Shown one piece after another: positions 15,793 through 23,783 of a stretch of 27,015 bases of DNA. Below the pieces are notes generated by a model that searched no databases, was not told where the DNA came from, and saw only the letters and a list, made by a program, of their open reading frames with translations. Where the stretch lies: NCBI GenBank assembly GCA_949502025.1, contig CATBCG010000065.1, forward strand, positions 1-27,015. The letters run 5' to 3'. This DNA is from MGBC131033 sp910585655. Its GTDB lineage: Bacteria > Bacillota > Clostridia > Lachnospirales > Lachnospiraceae. The position numbers were made by a program, and so were the translations under genes. The first letter of the stretch is position 1. Each line of letters begins with the position of its first letter.

Positions 15793-16350
15793 ATGGTATC
15801 AGCAGGCGATTTTAGAAACGGCCTAACCATTGAACTGGATAACGGGATTTATCAGGTGATCGAGTTCCAGCATGTAAAGCCTGGTAAGGGAGCAGCATTT
15901 GTACGTACAAAGCTGAAAAATATCAAAAACGGCGGTGTGGTAGAGCGTACCTTCCGTCCGACAGAGAAATGCCCGCAGGCACATATTGACCGGAAGGACA
16001 CCCAATACCTGTATGCAGATGGAGATATGTATCATTTTATGGATACTGAAACCTACGATCAGTTTGCTATGACGGCAGACCAGATCGGGGATGCGTTAAA
16101 ATTTGTAAAGGAAAACGATATGGTAAAGATGCTCTCTCACAATGGAGAGGTATTTTCCGTGGAGCCGCCGCTTTTTGCAGAGCTGGTGATTACCGATACG
16201 GAGCCGGGCTTTAAGGGAGATACTGCTACCGGCGCTACCAAGCCGGCAGTCGTAGAGACTGGCGCTACCGTCTATGTGCCGCTCTTTGTTGAGCAGGGGG
16301 ACAAGATCAGCATCGACACAAGGACAGGCGAATATTTAAAGAGAGTATAA
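15793..16350 (+). CDS. efp: Translation elongation factor P
   Basis: A 185-aa protein of exact EF-P length that relieves ribosome stalling at proline runs. The tip loop is H-V-K-P-G-K-G-A-A-F with K32 at the tip, the place of the modified Lys; the K-P-G-K-G form is the B. subtilis type carrying 5-aminopentanol, not the beta-lysyl type. The end I-D-T-R-T-G-E-Y-L-K-R-V is the family signature. AAGGAGG is 8 bases before this ATG, which decides it over an in-frame ATG six codons upstream. Own promoter and a strong terminator make it monocistronic. Confidence 0.97.
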   Translation: MVSAGDFRNGLTIELDNGIYQVIEFQHVKPGKGAAFVRTKLKNIKNGGVVERTFRPTEKCPQAHIDRKDTQYLYADGDMYHFMDTETYDQFAMTADQIGDALKFVKENDMVKMLSHNGEVFSVEPPLFAELVITDTEPGFKGDTATGATKPAVVETGATVYVPLFVEQGDKISIDTRTGEYLKRV

Positions 16351-16382
16351 AGACAGGCGTTGATATGTCTTTTTGCCTACGG

Positions 16383-16414
16383 GCGGGGAATGGCGAGATC
16401 ATTCCCCGCTTTTT
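16383..16414 (+). terminator. efp terminator
   Basis: A 9-bp perfect stem GCGGGGAAT / ATTCCCCGC with a 9-base loop is followed by TTTTT, 32 bases after the efp stop. Confidence 0.92.
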
Positions 16415-16418
16415 ATAT

Positions 16419-16479
16419 CATAGGAAATCCCTATGGTACAAAAAGCCCTCCAGGCAGGATGTACACTCGCGCGAATGGA
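16419..16479. repeat. Dispersed hairpin-plus-core repeat, copy 2
   Basis: Hairpin CATAGG / CCTATG (16419-16435), then TACAAAAAGCCCTCCAGG (16437-16454), shared with copy 1. The 29-base core at 16451-16479 matches copy 3 (24386-24414) at 27 of 29 positions. It fills the space between the efp terminator and the ribosome site of the HAD gene. Confidence 0.75.
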
Positions 16480-16496
16480 AGAACAGGAGGTTAAGA

Positions 16497-17174
16497 ATGG
16501 AGAAGAAGTTACACTTGCCGAAGGCAGTGATTTTTGATATGGACGGCGTGTTGATAGATACGGAAAAATATTTGGTGCGTTATTGGTGCCAGGCAGCCAG
16601 AGAAGCCGGATTTCCCTTTGAGTGGGAGCATGGGCTGATGCTCCGTAGCTTGTCGATGAAGTTTGCAGAACCGAAATTAAAGGAAATTTTTGGCAAGACG
16701 TTTGACTATAAAGCAATCCGGGAGCGTAGAAAAGAGCTGATGGAAGAGCAGCTTGCCCGTACGGGAATAGAAAAAAAGCCAGGAGTGGATAACGTATTGT
16801 CCTGGCTTTATGAGCATGGAATCAAGCGGGCTGTGGCAACGGCAACCGACGAGGAACGGGCAAACCGCTATTTAAAGGAGATTGGTATTGCAAACGCGTT
16901 TGAGCATATCGTCTGCGCGCCGATGGTCAAGCAAGGAAAACCCTGTCCGGATGTGTATTTATACGCCTGTCAGCAGATCGGAGAGCGCCCGGAGGACTGC
17001 CTGGCTTTGGAAGATTCTCCAAACGGGGTACTTTCTGCCTGGCGGGCAGGCTGTCAAGTTGTGATGGTGCCGGATTTGACAGAGCCTGAAACAGAACTTT
17101 TGCCTTTGCTTAGCGGAGTGGCGCATGGGCTAGAGGAAGTAATATCTGCTTTCAGCCCTTCAAAATCCAAATAA
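16497..17174 (+). CDS. HAD hydrolase, beta-phosphoglucomutase-like
   Basis: A 225-aa HAD-IA protein: F-D14-M-D16-G-V-L-I-D-T-E motif, a helical cap, A-T-A-T motif II, K of K-Q-G-K-P-C-P motif III, and L-E-D-S-P-N-G motif IV. This set is typical of sugar-phosphate phosphatases or phosphomutases; the substrate cannot be told. AGGAGG lies 6 bases before this ATG; the open frame runs further upstream only through the repeat copy and the efp terminator, so the longer start is rejected. The last 121 bp overlap the convergent helicase gene. Confidence 0.88.
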   Translation: MEKKLHLPKAVIFDMDGVLIDTEKYLVRYWCQAAREAGFPFEWEHGLMLRSLSMKFAEPKLKEIFGKTFDYKAIRERRKELMEEQLARTGIEKKPGVDNVLSWLYEHGIKRAVATATDEERANRYLKEIGIANAFEHIVCAPMVKQGKPCPDVYLYACQQIGERPEDCLALEDSPNGVLSAWRAGCQVVMVPDLTEPETELLPLLSGVAHGLEEVISAFSPSKSK

Positions 17175-19333
17175 TCTTCGATAAATTGCTTCCGTAATAA
17201 GGAAAGCGGAATAAATTCGTTGTATTTTCCCTCTATCTGAACCTTATCCGGAAGCGGCAGGCGATAGAGATCCAACTCTTCTTCTAAAATATCAAATACC
17301 ATATACTCTAGTTCCTCCGGGGTGCCGTCGAAAACTGCCTCCAAATACAAACAAGTGATCCACGGATGTTTGCATTTGATCCCTCGATCCTGCAGGGCAT
17401 AGAGCAGGGTAGTAAGCTGTCTGGTGCCGACCCACGGGAAAATTGCGTACTTTCGATTGGAAAGCGGCGTCACCAGATGGGTTAGAACCCCGCTGTTGCG
17501 GGCGATATAGCGGATTTCTGCCAGCCGTTCCTGGCAGCGGAGACTCAGATAAGGGTAGCTGGTATCCTCCGATAAAATGCTGCGGATTTTACGGACTAAG
17601 ACAGTATGAAGTTCCGCGGTAAAATCCACGTTCCAATCGACTACGGAAATGCCTGGGACGCGCTTGACAAAAATCACTTTTGATTTGATGTTGACATCAA
17701 CCGTTTCCCAGGCGATACCAGCCAGGGCAAAACGGGTGCCGATCGGATAGACTTTATCTACCGTGCCAATGGTACGGTTTTCGTCTTTGACTAATAAATA
17801 TTCCGGCGCTAAAAATACAGTCAGAAACTTATGGCTGTTGACCACCTTTTCCCCCTCGCGTCCGATGATAAGCCCGCCCCGCTCGGTACGCTGGAGCTGT
17901 TCCAAATCCAGCAGATGAGCAAGCAGCAGTCGGTAATCTTCCTGTGGGATATGCTGGAATACCTGTAGAGATAAGACAGATTGCGCCAATGCACCGGCGG
18001 ACAGTTCACCGTTTGTTTTTAAGCAGGACATGGTTTGGTGGTAAAGCAGGTTATAAGCATAGTATTGCGGGGAAATCGGCTCAATCCAATGTTCTTTTAA
18101 GTAAAGTTCGATGATGCCGATGGTGCGGATAAAATCCCAGTTAATCGGACCTAACGTATCGGAAGAATTGACCCGTAAACTCTCTACAAAGGTAAAAAGA
18201 ATCTGTGGAACCTGCCCTCGTCTGCCGCAGCGTCCCAAACGCTGGGCAAAGCTGGAGACGCTGATCGGCGCGCCTATTTGAATCGCCTGGTCAAGCGATC
18301 CGATGTCAATTCCTAATTCCAGCGTAATGGTAGCTCCTGTAACGATTTTTTCATCTTCGGACTTCATCTCGTCCTCCGTAGTCTCCCGCAGCAGGGCGGA
18401 GACGTTGCCGTGATGTACCCGGTAAACATCCGGCGCTTTGTGTTCTAGGGCGATTTCCCGCAGGTTTGCCATGACCAGTTCCGTTTCCTCCCGGCTGTTG
18501 GTAAAAATAATCGTCTTTTTATCTAAGGTTTGCCGGAACAAATATTCATAATGCTCCCGGTTGCCGAATTCTCCGGAAGCGACGTAGGAAATTTTGCCGC
18601 CGCCGTCACGTTCGGTCAGGTCGCGTTCATCGGCATAATTGACAAACCGTTCCATATGCAGTCGAATCTTCCTTTTTCCCTCATCGGCAATCGGCGCTAT
18701 GCAGGCGCGTCCGGTGCCGGTATTCAGCCAGTCCGTAGCCGCAGACAAATCGCCAAGAGTAGCAGAAAGCCCAATCCGACGTGGAATAATTCCCGTCAGT
18801 TTTTGCAGACGTTCCAAGATACACAAAAGCTGTAAACCACGGATATCTCGCATAAAGTAGTGAACCTCATCAATAATCACAAAACGCAGGTCAGAAAAGA
18901 GGGAAAGACAGGCTCCATGTTTGTTTGTAATCAAACTTTCTAAAGACTCAGGCGTAATCTGAAGTAAGCCCTCCGGGCGTTTTACCAACTTGTTTTTCTG
19001 GGACTGCGAAGCATCTCCATGCCATTTGGTGACAGGAATATGAGAATCAAGTAAAAGCTGCTCCAAACGTTTAAACTGATCGTTGATCAAAGCCTTTAGA
19101 GGAGAAATATAGAGTACGCCGACCGAAGCGGAGGGATACTCGTAAAGCGTTGTCAGCACAGGCAGAAACGCTGCTTCGGTTTTGCCAGATGCCGTACCGG
19201 AGGAGAGCAACAAGTTGTCGTCGGTATCAAAAATTACCTCACAGGCAGCGACTTGATTGGCGTGCAGCTCTTGCCAATGGTTTTCATAAATAAAGTCCTG
19301 AATAAAAGGGGCAAGTCGTTTAAATACATCCAT
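17054..19333 (-). CDS. Lhr/BrxHI-like superfamily 2 helicase
   Basis: A 759-aa DEAD/DEAH-type helicase. Motifs in order: Q27 region, I G-T-A-S-G-K-T (46-52), Ia S-P-L-K-A-L (77-82), Ib T-P-E-S (127-130), II D-E-V-H (155-158), III S-A-T (190-192), IV I-F-T-N-S-R-E (276-282), V T-L-E-L-G-I-D-I-G (337-345), VI Q-R-L-G-R-C-G-R-R-G (364-373). The C-terminal ~380 residues carry no nuclease motif I can see. It resembles Lhr-like helicases paired with BrxD in BREX loci. It starts 5 bases after the ATPase stop. The last ~40 residues are Ser/Thr-rich and antisense to the HAD gene, suggesting a lost original stop. Confidence 0.87.
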   Translation of the reverse strand: MDVFKRLAPFIQDFIYENHWQELHANQVAACEVIFDTDDNLLLSSGTASGKTEAAFLPVLTTLYEYPSASVGVLYISPLKALINDQFKRLEQLLLDSHIPVTKWHGDASQSQKNKLVKRPEGLLQITPESLESLITNKHGACLSLFSDLRFVIIDEVHYFMRDIRGLQLLCILERLQKLTGIIPRRIGLSATLGDLSAATDWLNTGTGRACIAPIADEGKRKIRLHMERFVNYADERDLTERDGGGKISYVASGEFGNREHYEYLFRQTLDKKTIIFTNSREETELVMANLREIALEHKAPDVYRVHHGNVSALLRETTEDEMKSEDEKIVTGATITLELGIDIGSLDQAIQIGAPISVSSFAQRLGRCGRRGQVPQILFTFVESLRVNSSDTLGPINWDFIRTIGIIELYLKEHWIEPISPQYYAYNLLYHQTMSCLKTNGELSAGALAQSVLSLQVFQHIPQEDYRLLLAHLLDLEQLQRTERGGLIIGREGEKVVNSHKFLTVFLAPEYLLVKDENRTIGTVDKVYPIGTRFALAGIAWETVDVNIKSKVIFVKRVPGISVVDWNVDFTAELHTVLVRKIRSILSEDTSYPYLSLRCQERLAEIRYIARNSGVLTHLVTPLSNRKYAIFPWVGTRQLTTLLYALQDRGIKCKHPWITCLYLEAVFDGTPEELEYMVFDILEEELDLYRLPLPDKVQIEGKYNEFIPLSLLRKQFIEDYLDFEGLKADITSSSPCATPLSKGKSSVSGSVKSGTITT

Positions 19334-19338
19334 AAGCG

Positions 19339-20658
19339 TTATACCTCGAATTCCTGAAATTCTTCCTGTAGTTCTTTTTCCCCATCAAGACCGCCTTTTG
19401 CCATGGAAAAATCTCTGCTGCCTAAAATATCGGCTACGCTTTTTTGCGGGTTTTGATACAGAATGTTAATAAGTTCAATAAAGTCCCGGATGATTTCTCT
19501 TGGTGTGATATGCGTCTCTGCCCCTACGCGGTTGTATTCCACGGTAAGAAAATAAACCAAATCGTCTCCGGAGAGAAGTGGTGTGTATTGGTAAAGCTGG
19601 GCATGGATTGCCTGCAGCTTCTCAACTAAAATATACATTTCCTCCTGGGAAAGCATCTGTAGGCGGATAATCGGCGCAGACATATCTTTGATATCTTCGG
19701 TGGCAAAATGCCCCTCTGCAAGCCGGGAACGCAGCGCTTCATAGCTAAAAACTCCCTTATAGCGGTCTTCGATACACTGAGGTGTGCCGCCCATTAAAAA
19801 TCCCAGATGGCTTGCCTTGCCCTGAAGAACATCATTATAAATAGTAAGGATTTTTTCATAGTTATTTGCTCTGGTAATCGAGTTTGGGATTTTAAATAAA
19901 TTGACTAACTCGTCGATGATCACTAACATCCCCTTATACCCGGCTCCTACTAAAAAAGCAGCGAATACCTTTAAAAAGTCGTACCAGGTTTCGTCGTTGA
20001 CAATAAAATGAATCCCCAATTCCTCCTTTGCCTCTTTGCGGGTGGTATATTCACCGCGAAACCACTTGAGGACGTTGGATTTTAAAGAAGCATCATCTTC
20101 CTGATAAGCTCTCCAATAGAGGACAACCGCCTTGGCAAAATCAAAACCATTGACCATACCTTCTAAAGAACCGGCTACGGAATAGATCTGCTGTTCGACC
20201 AGCCGGTCAAACTCCATTCCTTCTGCCTGCGAGGAGGCTCGTACCGCCGTTTGGATACCGGAAATCCATTTTTCCAAAATCAGCGGCAGTGCGCCGCCGT
20301 CCGGTTTTGACTTGGTGGAAAGATTGCGGATAAGCTCCTTGTAAGTCGCTAACCCCTGTCCCTTGGTTCCTGCAAAGCGGCGTTCCGGTGAGAGATCGGC
20401 ATCGACGACTACAAAGCCCTTTGCCGTAGCATAATTGCGGATGGTTTGTAAGAGAAAGCTTTTCCCGCTGCCGTACTTTCCGACGATAAAACGAAAAGAA
20501 GCTCCTCCTTCCTCAATCATCTCGATATCGTGTAAAATAGCGGCGATTTCCTGAGTACGCCCGACCGTGATGTATTCCAAGCCCACCCGCGGCACCACGC
20601 CGCCCTTGAGGGCGTTGATTAAAATATTGGCGATTCTGTTTGGGACCATTGTTGGCAT
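19339..20658 (-). CDS. BrxC/BrxD-type P-loop ATPase (DUF2791)
   Basis: A 439-aa ATPase. It opens with the family's N-terminal helix and G-R-T-Q-E-I; Walker A G-K-Y-G-S-G-K-S is at 60-67, Walker B L-V-I-I-D-E with E250, and a sensor-like G-G-T-P block near 290-293. Such proteins are AAA+/STAND-like DNA-associated ATPases known from BREX and Pgl phage-defence loci, where BrxD neighbours an Lhr-type helicase. The ATG has AGGAG 9 bases upstream. Middle gene of the operon, separated from the TerB gene by a 124-base gap that holds a long palindrome. Confidence 0.87.
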   Translation of the reverse strand: MPTMVPNRIANILINALKGGVVPRVGLEYITVGRTQEIAAILHDIEMIEEGGASFRFIVGKYGSGKSFLLQTIRNYATAKGFVVVDADLSPERRFAGTKGQGLATYKELIRNLSTKSKPDGGALPLILEKWISGIQTAVRASSQAEGMEFDRLVEQQIYSVAGSLEGMVNGFDFAKAVVLYWRAYQEDDASLKSNVLKWFRGEYTTRKEAKEELGIHFIVNDETWYDFLKVFAAFLVGAGYKGMLVIIDELVNLFKIPNSITRANNYEKILTIYNDVLQGKASHLGFLMGGTPQCIEDRYKGVFSYEALRSRLAEGHFATEDIKDMSAPIIRLQMLSQEEMYILVEKLQAIHAQLYQYTPLLSGDDLVYFLTVEYNRVGAETHITPREIIRDFIELINILYQNPQKSVADILGSRDFSMAKGGLDGEKELQEEFQEFEV

Positions 20659-20683
20659 AGTTTCTTCTCCTATTGAAAGTTCC

Positions 20684-20776
20684 GCAGTTCTCTCCTACAG
20701 AGCCCCTTCCTTAGCTCAATTTTCTGCCGCATAAGTCGCGTCAGAAAATCGAGCTGGGCTCTTCCGGAGAAACTGC
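20684..20776. repeat. 93-base imperfect palindrome within the TerB-ATPase operon
   Basis: The left arm (20684-20730) and right arm (20738-20776) pair as three blocks: GCAGTT..CTCC with GGAG..AACTGC, AGAGCCC with GGGCTCT, and AGCTC-ATTTTCTG with CAGAAAAT-GAGCT, leaving a small loop and a 6-base bulge. It lies between the TerB stop and the ATPase ribosome site. It could be an RNA processing or attenuation stem, or a small palindromic transposon-derived insert. Confidence 0.7.
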
Positions 20777-20782
20777 TGATTT

Positions 20783-22423
20783 TTAAGTTTGCAGTTGCTG
20801 TAGTGGTTCGATATAATCGTCGTATAGTTGGAAGTCTTCGTCCATTAGGCTGTCTCCGATACAGTCGGCGGCTTTTTCGTTTATGCTGTCTGCCAATACT
20901 TCTGGGAGAAGTCCTTGGCGGCGTGCCGCTTCGGGAAGGGAGAGAGTGCCTTGTAGGAGGTCGGATAACACGGAACGTTCCAGCTCGCTTAGGCGGTCAA
21001 AGAGTTCTGCCCAAGGAGACCAAGGGGAAGAGGATGGTTGCGGAGCAGACAGAAGGGTGTTTTTGTCATCTTCCGGTGGTTTGCTTTCTGCAGCGACTGG
21101 CTCTTGGTTGGAAGGAATATTTTTCCTGTCGTCTTCTTCCTCTGGTACAGTCAGCCTTTCTTGTGTTACCAACGCTTCCTGCCGGATACGGCGCAGAGCG
21201 GTTTCATCCACCTGTACGATTACTTTGTTCCATTCTTTGTAAAAATCCTTGACTGCTTCTTTGATAACCGCTTCAAAGCTGATATCATGAGCTTGTATAA
21301 AATGAAGGATTTCGTCGCTGACGGCGCCTAAAGAAGCAGACAGTTTATAACGATACTGTGTGATTTGACGCAGAGCGACTTCCATCTGCTTTAAAATATA
21401 ACTGACAAATCTTCGGTTTCGTTCGGAAAGCAAGAGAGCGCTGGCAGTCCATTTGTTGTTGCAGCAGACGTACAGCTCCTGGGGAGAAAAGACCACTCGT
21501 CGATCCGGCTGTTTTATCCAAGGATAAAACAATGCTTTTTGAAAAGGTGTCCAAGCTGTCATATTTTGCGTAGGTCGAAAGACTGCCACATCGAAATCCA
21601 GGTCGTATTGGGAAAAGAGCTGACGAAGCCGATGGATTACAAACAGGAAACAGTCGTGAATCAGTTCCTTTCGATCTTCGGTATAAAAAGAGGATTTTTC
21701 TATTTCATAACGGGAGAGCGGACGAAAAAGGGCATAGTCGTCCTGTGGAGCAGCCAGATCCGGGAAAAATTCCGTCAGCTTTTTTTCCCGAACAAATTCC
21801 TCAAAGCTCCAGGGAAGCGGGTAGTAAATATGATAGTCCTTTAGCCATTGGGGAACATAGTGGTCGAGGGAATCGTCATAGTCCCGGAATTCCATCCAGA
21901 ATGCAAGAAGACGTTCCAATCCCTCTTCATAGCTGCCGACTCCGATATTCATAAGCAACTCATATAAATAGACATATGCGTAGGAAAGCGGAATTTCCGA
22001 AACGATTCCTTTCCTGACCTGGGCGCGCCAGCTAAAATAAGTCCGAAGTTGTTCAAAACCCATCTGCTGATAGCTGGGATAATAGGAGGTAAAATTGGAA
22101 ATGCCGTCGTAATCATCCGTAACATCCTCCATATACACCGCCTGTTTATAAAAAATCCGGGAGTTATGATTTCGGACAACCGGATCAAAAAACTGGGAAT
22201 CCGGGTATCTGGTACGATTTTGCCGGGCGATCTCTCTCATACTCTGAAACTTTCTGCGAAGCTGCAGCTCCTGGTTATGTTCCGGCGGGGTAAGTTTTTG
22301 TGAAGTACGGACAAATTTCCCCACGCCGGGAAAAGGTGTCGTATCATATTCAATCTCATAAAAGCTTCCGTCCGGCAGAGTGGAAACAGAACGTTTGTAG
22401 GAGCTGCCGTTATCCCTCTTCAT
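20783..22423 (-). CDS. TerB-N / TerB-C domain protein
   Basis: A 546-aa soluble protein, first gene of the operon. Residues ~95-305 match TerB-N: S-Y-Y-P-S-Y-Q-Q-M (113-121), Y-F-S-W-R-A-Q-V-R-K-G (129-139), S-Y-A-Y-V-Y-L-Y-E-L-L-M-N-I-G (147-161). A charged Pro/Ser/Glu linker (428-470) leads to TerB-C, with L-L-P-E-V-L-A-D-S-I-N-E-K (505-517) and I-G-D (522-524). TerB-type helical domains are tied to tellurite and stress systems and, in comparative work by Aravind's group, to DNA-processing operons with helicases and ATPases. I prefer the ATG at 22423, 8 bases after AAGGA, over the two ATGs just upstream. No enzyme motif is seen; a scaffold or sensor role is inferred. Confidence 0.82.
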   Translation of the reverse strand: MKRDNGSSYKRSVSTLPDGSFYEIEYDTTPFPGVGKFVRTSQKLTPPEHNQELQLRRKFQSMREIARQNRTRYPDSQFFDPVVRNHNSRIFYKQAVYMEDVTDDYDGISNFTSYYPSYQQMGFEQLRTYFSWRAQVRKGIVSEIPLSYAYVYLYELLMNIGVGSYEEGLERLLAFWMEFRDYDDSLDHYVPQWLKDYHIYYPLPWSFEEFVREKKLTEFFPDLAAPQDDYALFRPLSRYEIEKSSFYTEDRKELIHDCFLFVIHRLRQLFSQYDLDFDVAVFRPTQNMTAWTPFQKALFYPWIKQPDRRVVFSPQELYVCCNNKWTASALLLSERNRRFVSYILKQMEVALRQITQYRYKLSASLGAVSDEILHFIQAHDISFEAVIKEAVKDFYKEWNKVIVQVDETALRRIRQEALVTQERLTVPEEEDDRKNIPSNQEPVAAESKPPEDDKNTLLSAPQPSSSPWSPWAELFDRLSELERSVLSDLLQGTLSLPEAARRQGLLPEVLADSINEKAADCIGDSLMDEDFQLYDDYIEPLQQLQT

Positions 22424-22441
22424 AATCATCATCCTTCTTTC

Positions 22442-22465
22442 ATCAGTATGTTATCCGGTACTGAT
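22442..22465 (-). promoter_or_regulatory. Leader hairpin before the TerB gene
   Basis: A 7-bp perfect inverted repeat, ATCAGTA / TACTGAT with a 10-base loop, lies between promoter and ribosome site. It may be an operator or a leader stem; no T-run follows. Confidence 0.45.
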
Positions 22466-22495
22466 AAATTGTTTTTCCGCTTTTTTCTATAAAAC

Positions 22496-22524
22496 ATTAT
22501 ACAAAAGCAAATAGGAAAAGGCAA
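22496..22524 (-). promoter_or_regulatory. Promoter of the TerB-ATPase-helicase operon
   Basis: On the minus strand: -35 TTGCCT (22524-22519), 17-base spacer, perfect -10 TATAAT (22501-22496), about 70 bases before the TerB start. No other strong promoter was seen inside the three genes. Confidence 0.8.
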
Positions 22525-22559
22525 GTGGAAAGAGAAAAAACGTTCGATTATTTATTCGA

Positions 22560-22588
22560 TTGAAATACAAGGACAAGTATAGTATAAT
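22560..22588 (+). promoter_or_regulatory. Promoter in front of the decayed YcaQ-like gene
   Basis: -35 TTGAAA (22560-22565), 17-base spacer, perfect -10 TATAAT (22583-22588). It now reads into a pseudogene and possibly on to the nitroreductase. Confidence 0.7.
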
Positions 22589-22599
22589 TTAATTATTGT

Positions 22600-23042
22600 A
22601 ACTACAGGATATCAGAAATACCTTACCAGGAATGAGGGCAACGCATGGCTGGGGATTCCAGGGCTGAAAGCAGCGGAGCGAACGGCTGTTTTTTCCGCTT
22701 TGTTAGAAGAGGGGCAGATCGGCTTGGTTCAGGTAGAAGGGATAAAAGATAGTCTTTACGCTCTCGCAGAAGACATAAAAGCTTGGGAAGAGGAGCAAAG
22801 GATTTTCTTATAAATGGGAAATCTATACGCCTGCCTCCAAGCGGAAGTTTGGATATTATGTACTACCGATTTTGTATGGAGAACGTTTTGTTGGCAGAAT
22901 TGAGATCGTATATGATAAGAAAAACCAGTTATTGCAGGTGCCAAATCTTTGATATGAGCCAGATGTTAAGCCAAATAAAACAATGGAGAAGCAAATTCAG
23001 ACAGCCATAAAGCGTTTTGCTGCTTTTCACGAACGCGGTTAG
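22600..23042 (+). pseudogene. Remnant of a YcaQ-like (HTH_42) winged-helix DNA glycosylase
   Basis: Two out-of-phase pieces are readable. The first (to TAA at 22811) gives N-A-W-L-G-I-P-G-L-K and ends W-E-E-E-Q-R-I-F-L. The second, frameshifted, starts about 22813 and gives K-W-E-I-Y-T-P-A-S-K-R-K-F-G-Y-Y-V-L-P, then L-Y-G-E-R-F-V-G-R-I-E, the hallmark of the YcaQ/AlkX family that unhooks DNA crosslinks. A TGA (22950-22952) stands where the family has Trp; the rest runs to TAG at 23040-23042. The N-terminal half of the usual ~400 aa and a central piece are missing, so it cannot be functional. No open frame over 75 codons survives here. Confidence 0.8.
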
Positions 23043-23114
23043 GAAGCTTTTTGGGCTCTTCTAAAAAAGGAGAGCTTAAAATAGAAAGGACTAGAAAGGA
23101 AAGGGGTATAAAAG

Positions 23115-23636
23115 ATGAGAGAAACATTAGAGGATTTAAAAACAAGACGGAGTATCCGAAAATTCAAACCGGATATGGTGGCAGAGGAGCAGCTAGAAGC
23201 TATTTTAGAGGCTGGAATGTATGCGCCGACCGGTATGGGAGCGCAGTCTCCGTTAATGGTCGTCATTCAGGATCCACAGACCATGGATCAGCTTCGGAGG
23301 ATGAATGGCGCCGTTATGGGAAATCCAGATGCAAATCCTTTTTATGGCGCGCCGATGATGATTTTGGTACTTGCAGACAAGAGCCGCCATACTTATATTG
23401 AGGATGGAAGCCTGGTAATGGGCAATCTTATGAACGCTGCCCATGCAGTAGGCGTAGATTCCTGCTGGATTCACCGTGCCAGAGAGGAATTTGAAAGTGA
23501 GGAAGGAAAGGCTCTTCTGGCAAAATGGGGTATTGAGGGCGATTATGCCGGAATCGGGCATTGTATCCTTGGATATGCCGAAGATCCAGCCCCGGAGCCA
23601 AAGCCTAGAAAAGAAGGATATGTGATTCGGGTATAG
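23115..23636 (+). CDS. Nitroreductase family protein
   Basis: A 173-aa FMN-dependent oxidoreductase of the compact type. The FMN-phosphate motif R-R-S-I-R-K-F is at residues 11-17, the second binding loop A-P-T-G-M-G-A-Q at 37-44, and the C-terminal G-I-G-H-C-I-L-G-Y is typical. Such enzymes are dimers that reduce nitro compounds, quinones or flavins with NAD(P)H; the true substrate is unknown. The ribosome site AAAGGGG lies about 10 bases before the ATG. It follows the YcaQ-like remnant and is closed by a strong terminator. Confidence 0.9.
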   Translation: MRETLEDLKTRRSIRKFKPDMVAEEQLEAILEAGMYAPTGMGAQSPLMVVIQDPQTMDQLRRMNGAVMGNPDANPFYGAPMMILVLADKSRHTYIEDGSLVMGNLMNAAHAVGVDSCWIHRAREEFESEEGKALLAKWGIEGDYAGIGHCILGYAEDPAPEPKPRKEGYVIRV

Positions 23637-23673
23637 ACAGAAACCAGTAGTTTTTTTGCAGTTTGTATAATAG

Positions 23674-23719
23674 CAGGCAGAGGAAAAAAGCTTCCTCTGC
23701 CTGTTTGCAGTTATTTTTC
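23674..23719 (+). terminator. Terminator after the nitroreductase gene
   Basis: A 12-bp perfect stem CAGGCAGAGGAA / TTCCTCTGCCTG (23674-23703) with a 6-base loop, followed by TTTGCAGTTATTTTT. Confidence 0.82.
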
Positions 23720-23727
23720 AAAAATAC

Positions 23728-23756
23728 TTGACAATATAACTGCAATCTACTATAAT
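23728..23756 (+). promoter_or_regulatory. tetR-like gene promoter
   Basis: Perfect consensus: -35 TTGACA (23728-23733), 17-base spacer, -10 TATAAT (23751-23756). The ribosome site GAGGTGA is at 23773-23779. Confidence 0.9.
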
Positions 23757-23769
23757 GAACATAGTTCAT
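23755..23769. promoter_or_regulatory. TetR operator, copy 1
   Basis: A 15-bp perfect palindrome, ATGAAC-ATA-GTTCAT, overlaps the end of the -10 element and the transcript start. The same half-sites recur at 24484-24498. Confidence 0.8.
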
Positions 23770-23783
23770 ATTGAGGTGATAAG

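Noticed and set aside
16365..16496. Upstream in-frame extension of the HAD gene
   Set aside because: It would translate the efp terminator and a dispersed repeat; the ATG at 16497 has AGGAGG at ideal spacing.
20704..20764. Short peptide frame within the operon palindrome as a leader peptide
   Set aside because: Its ATG has no ribosome site and the frame follows from the palindrome; kept only as a note.
17054..22432. Complete BREX or Pgl system
   Set aside because: No PglZ, methylase, BrxL or PglW/PglY-like gene is present in the window; only the ATPase and helicase types are shared.
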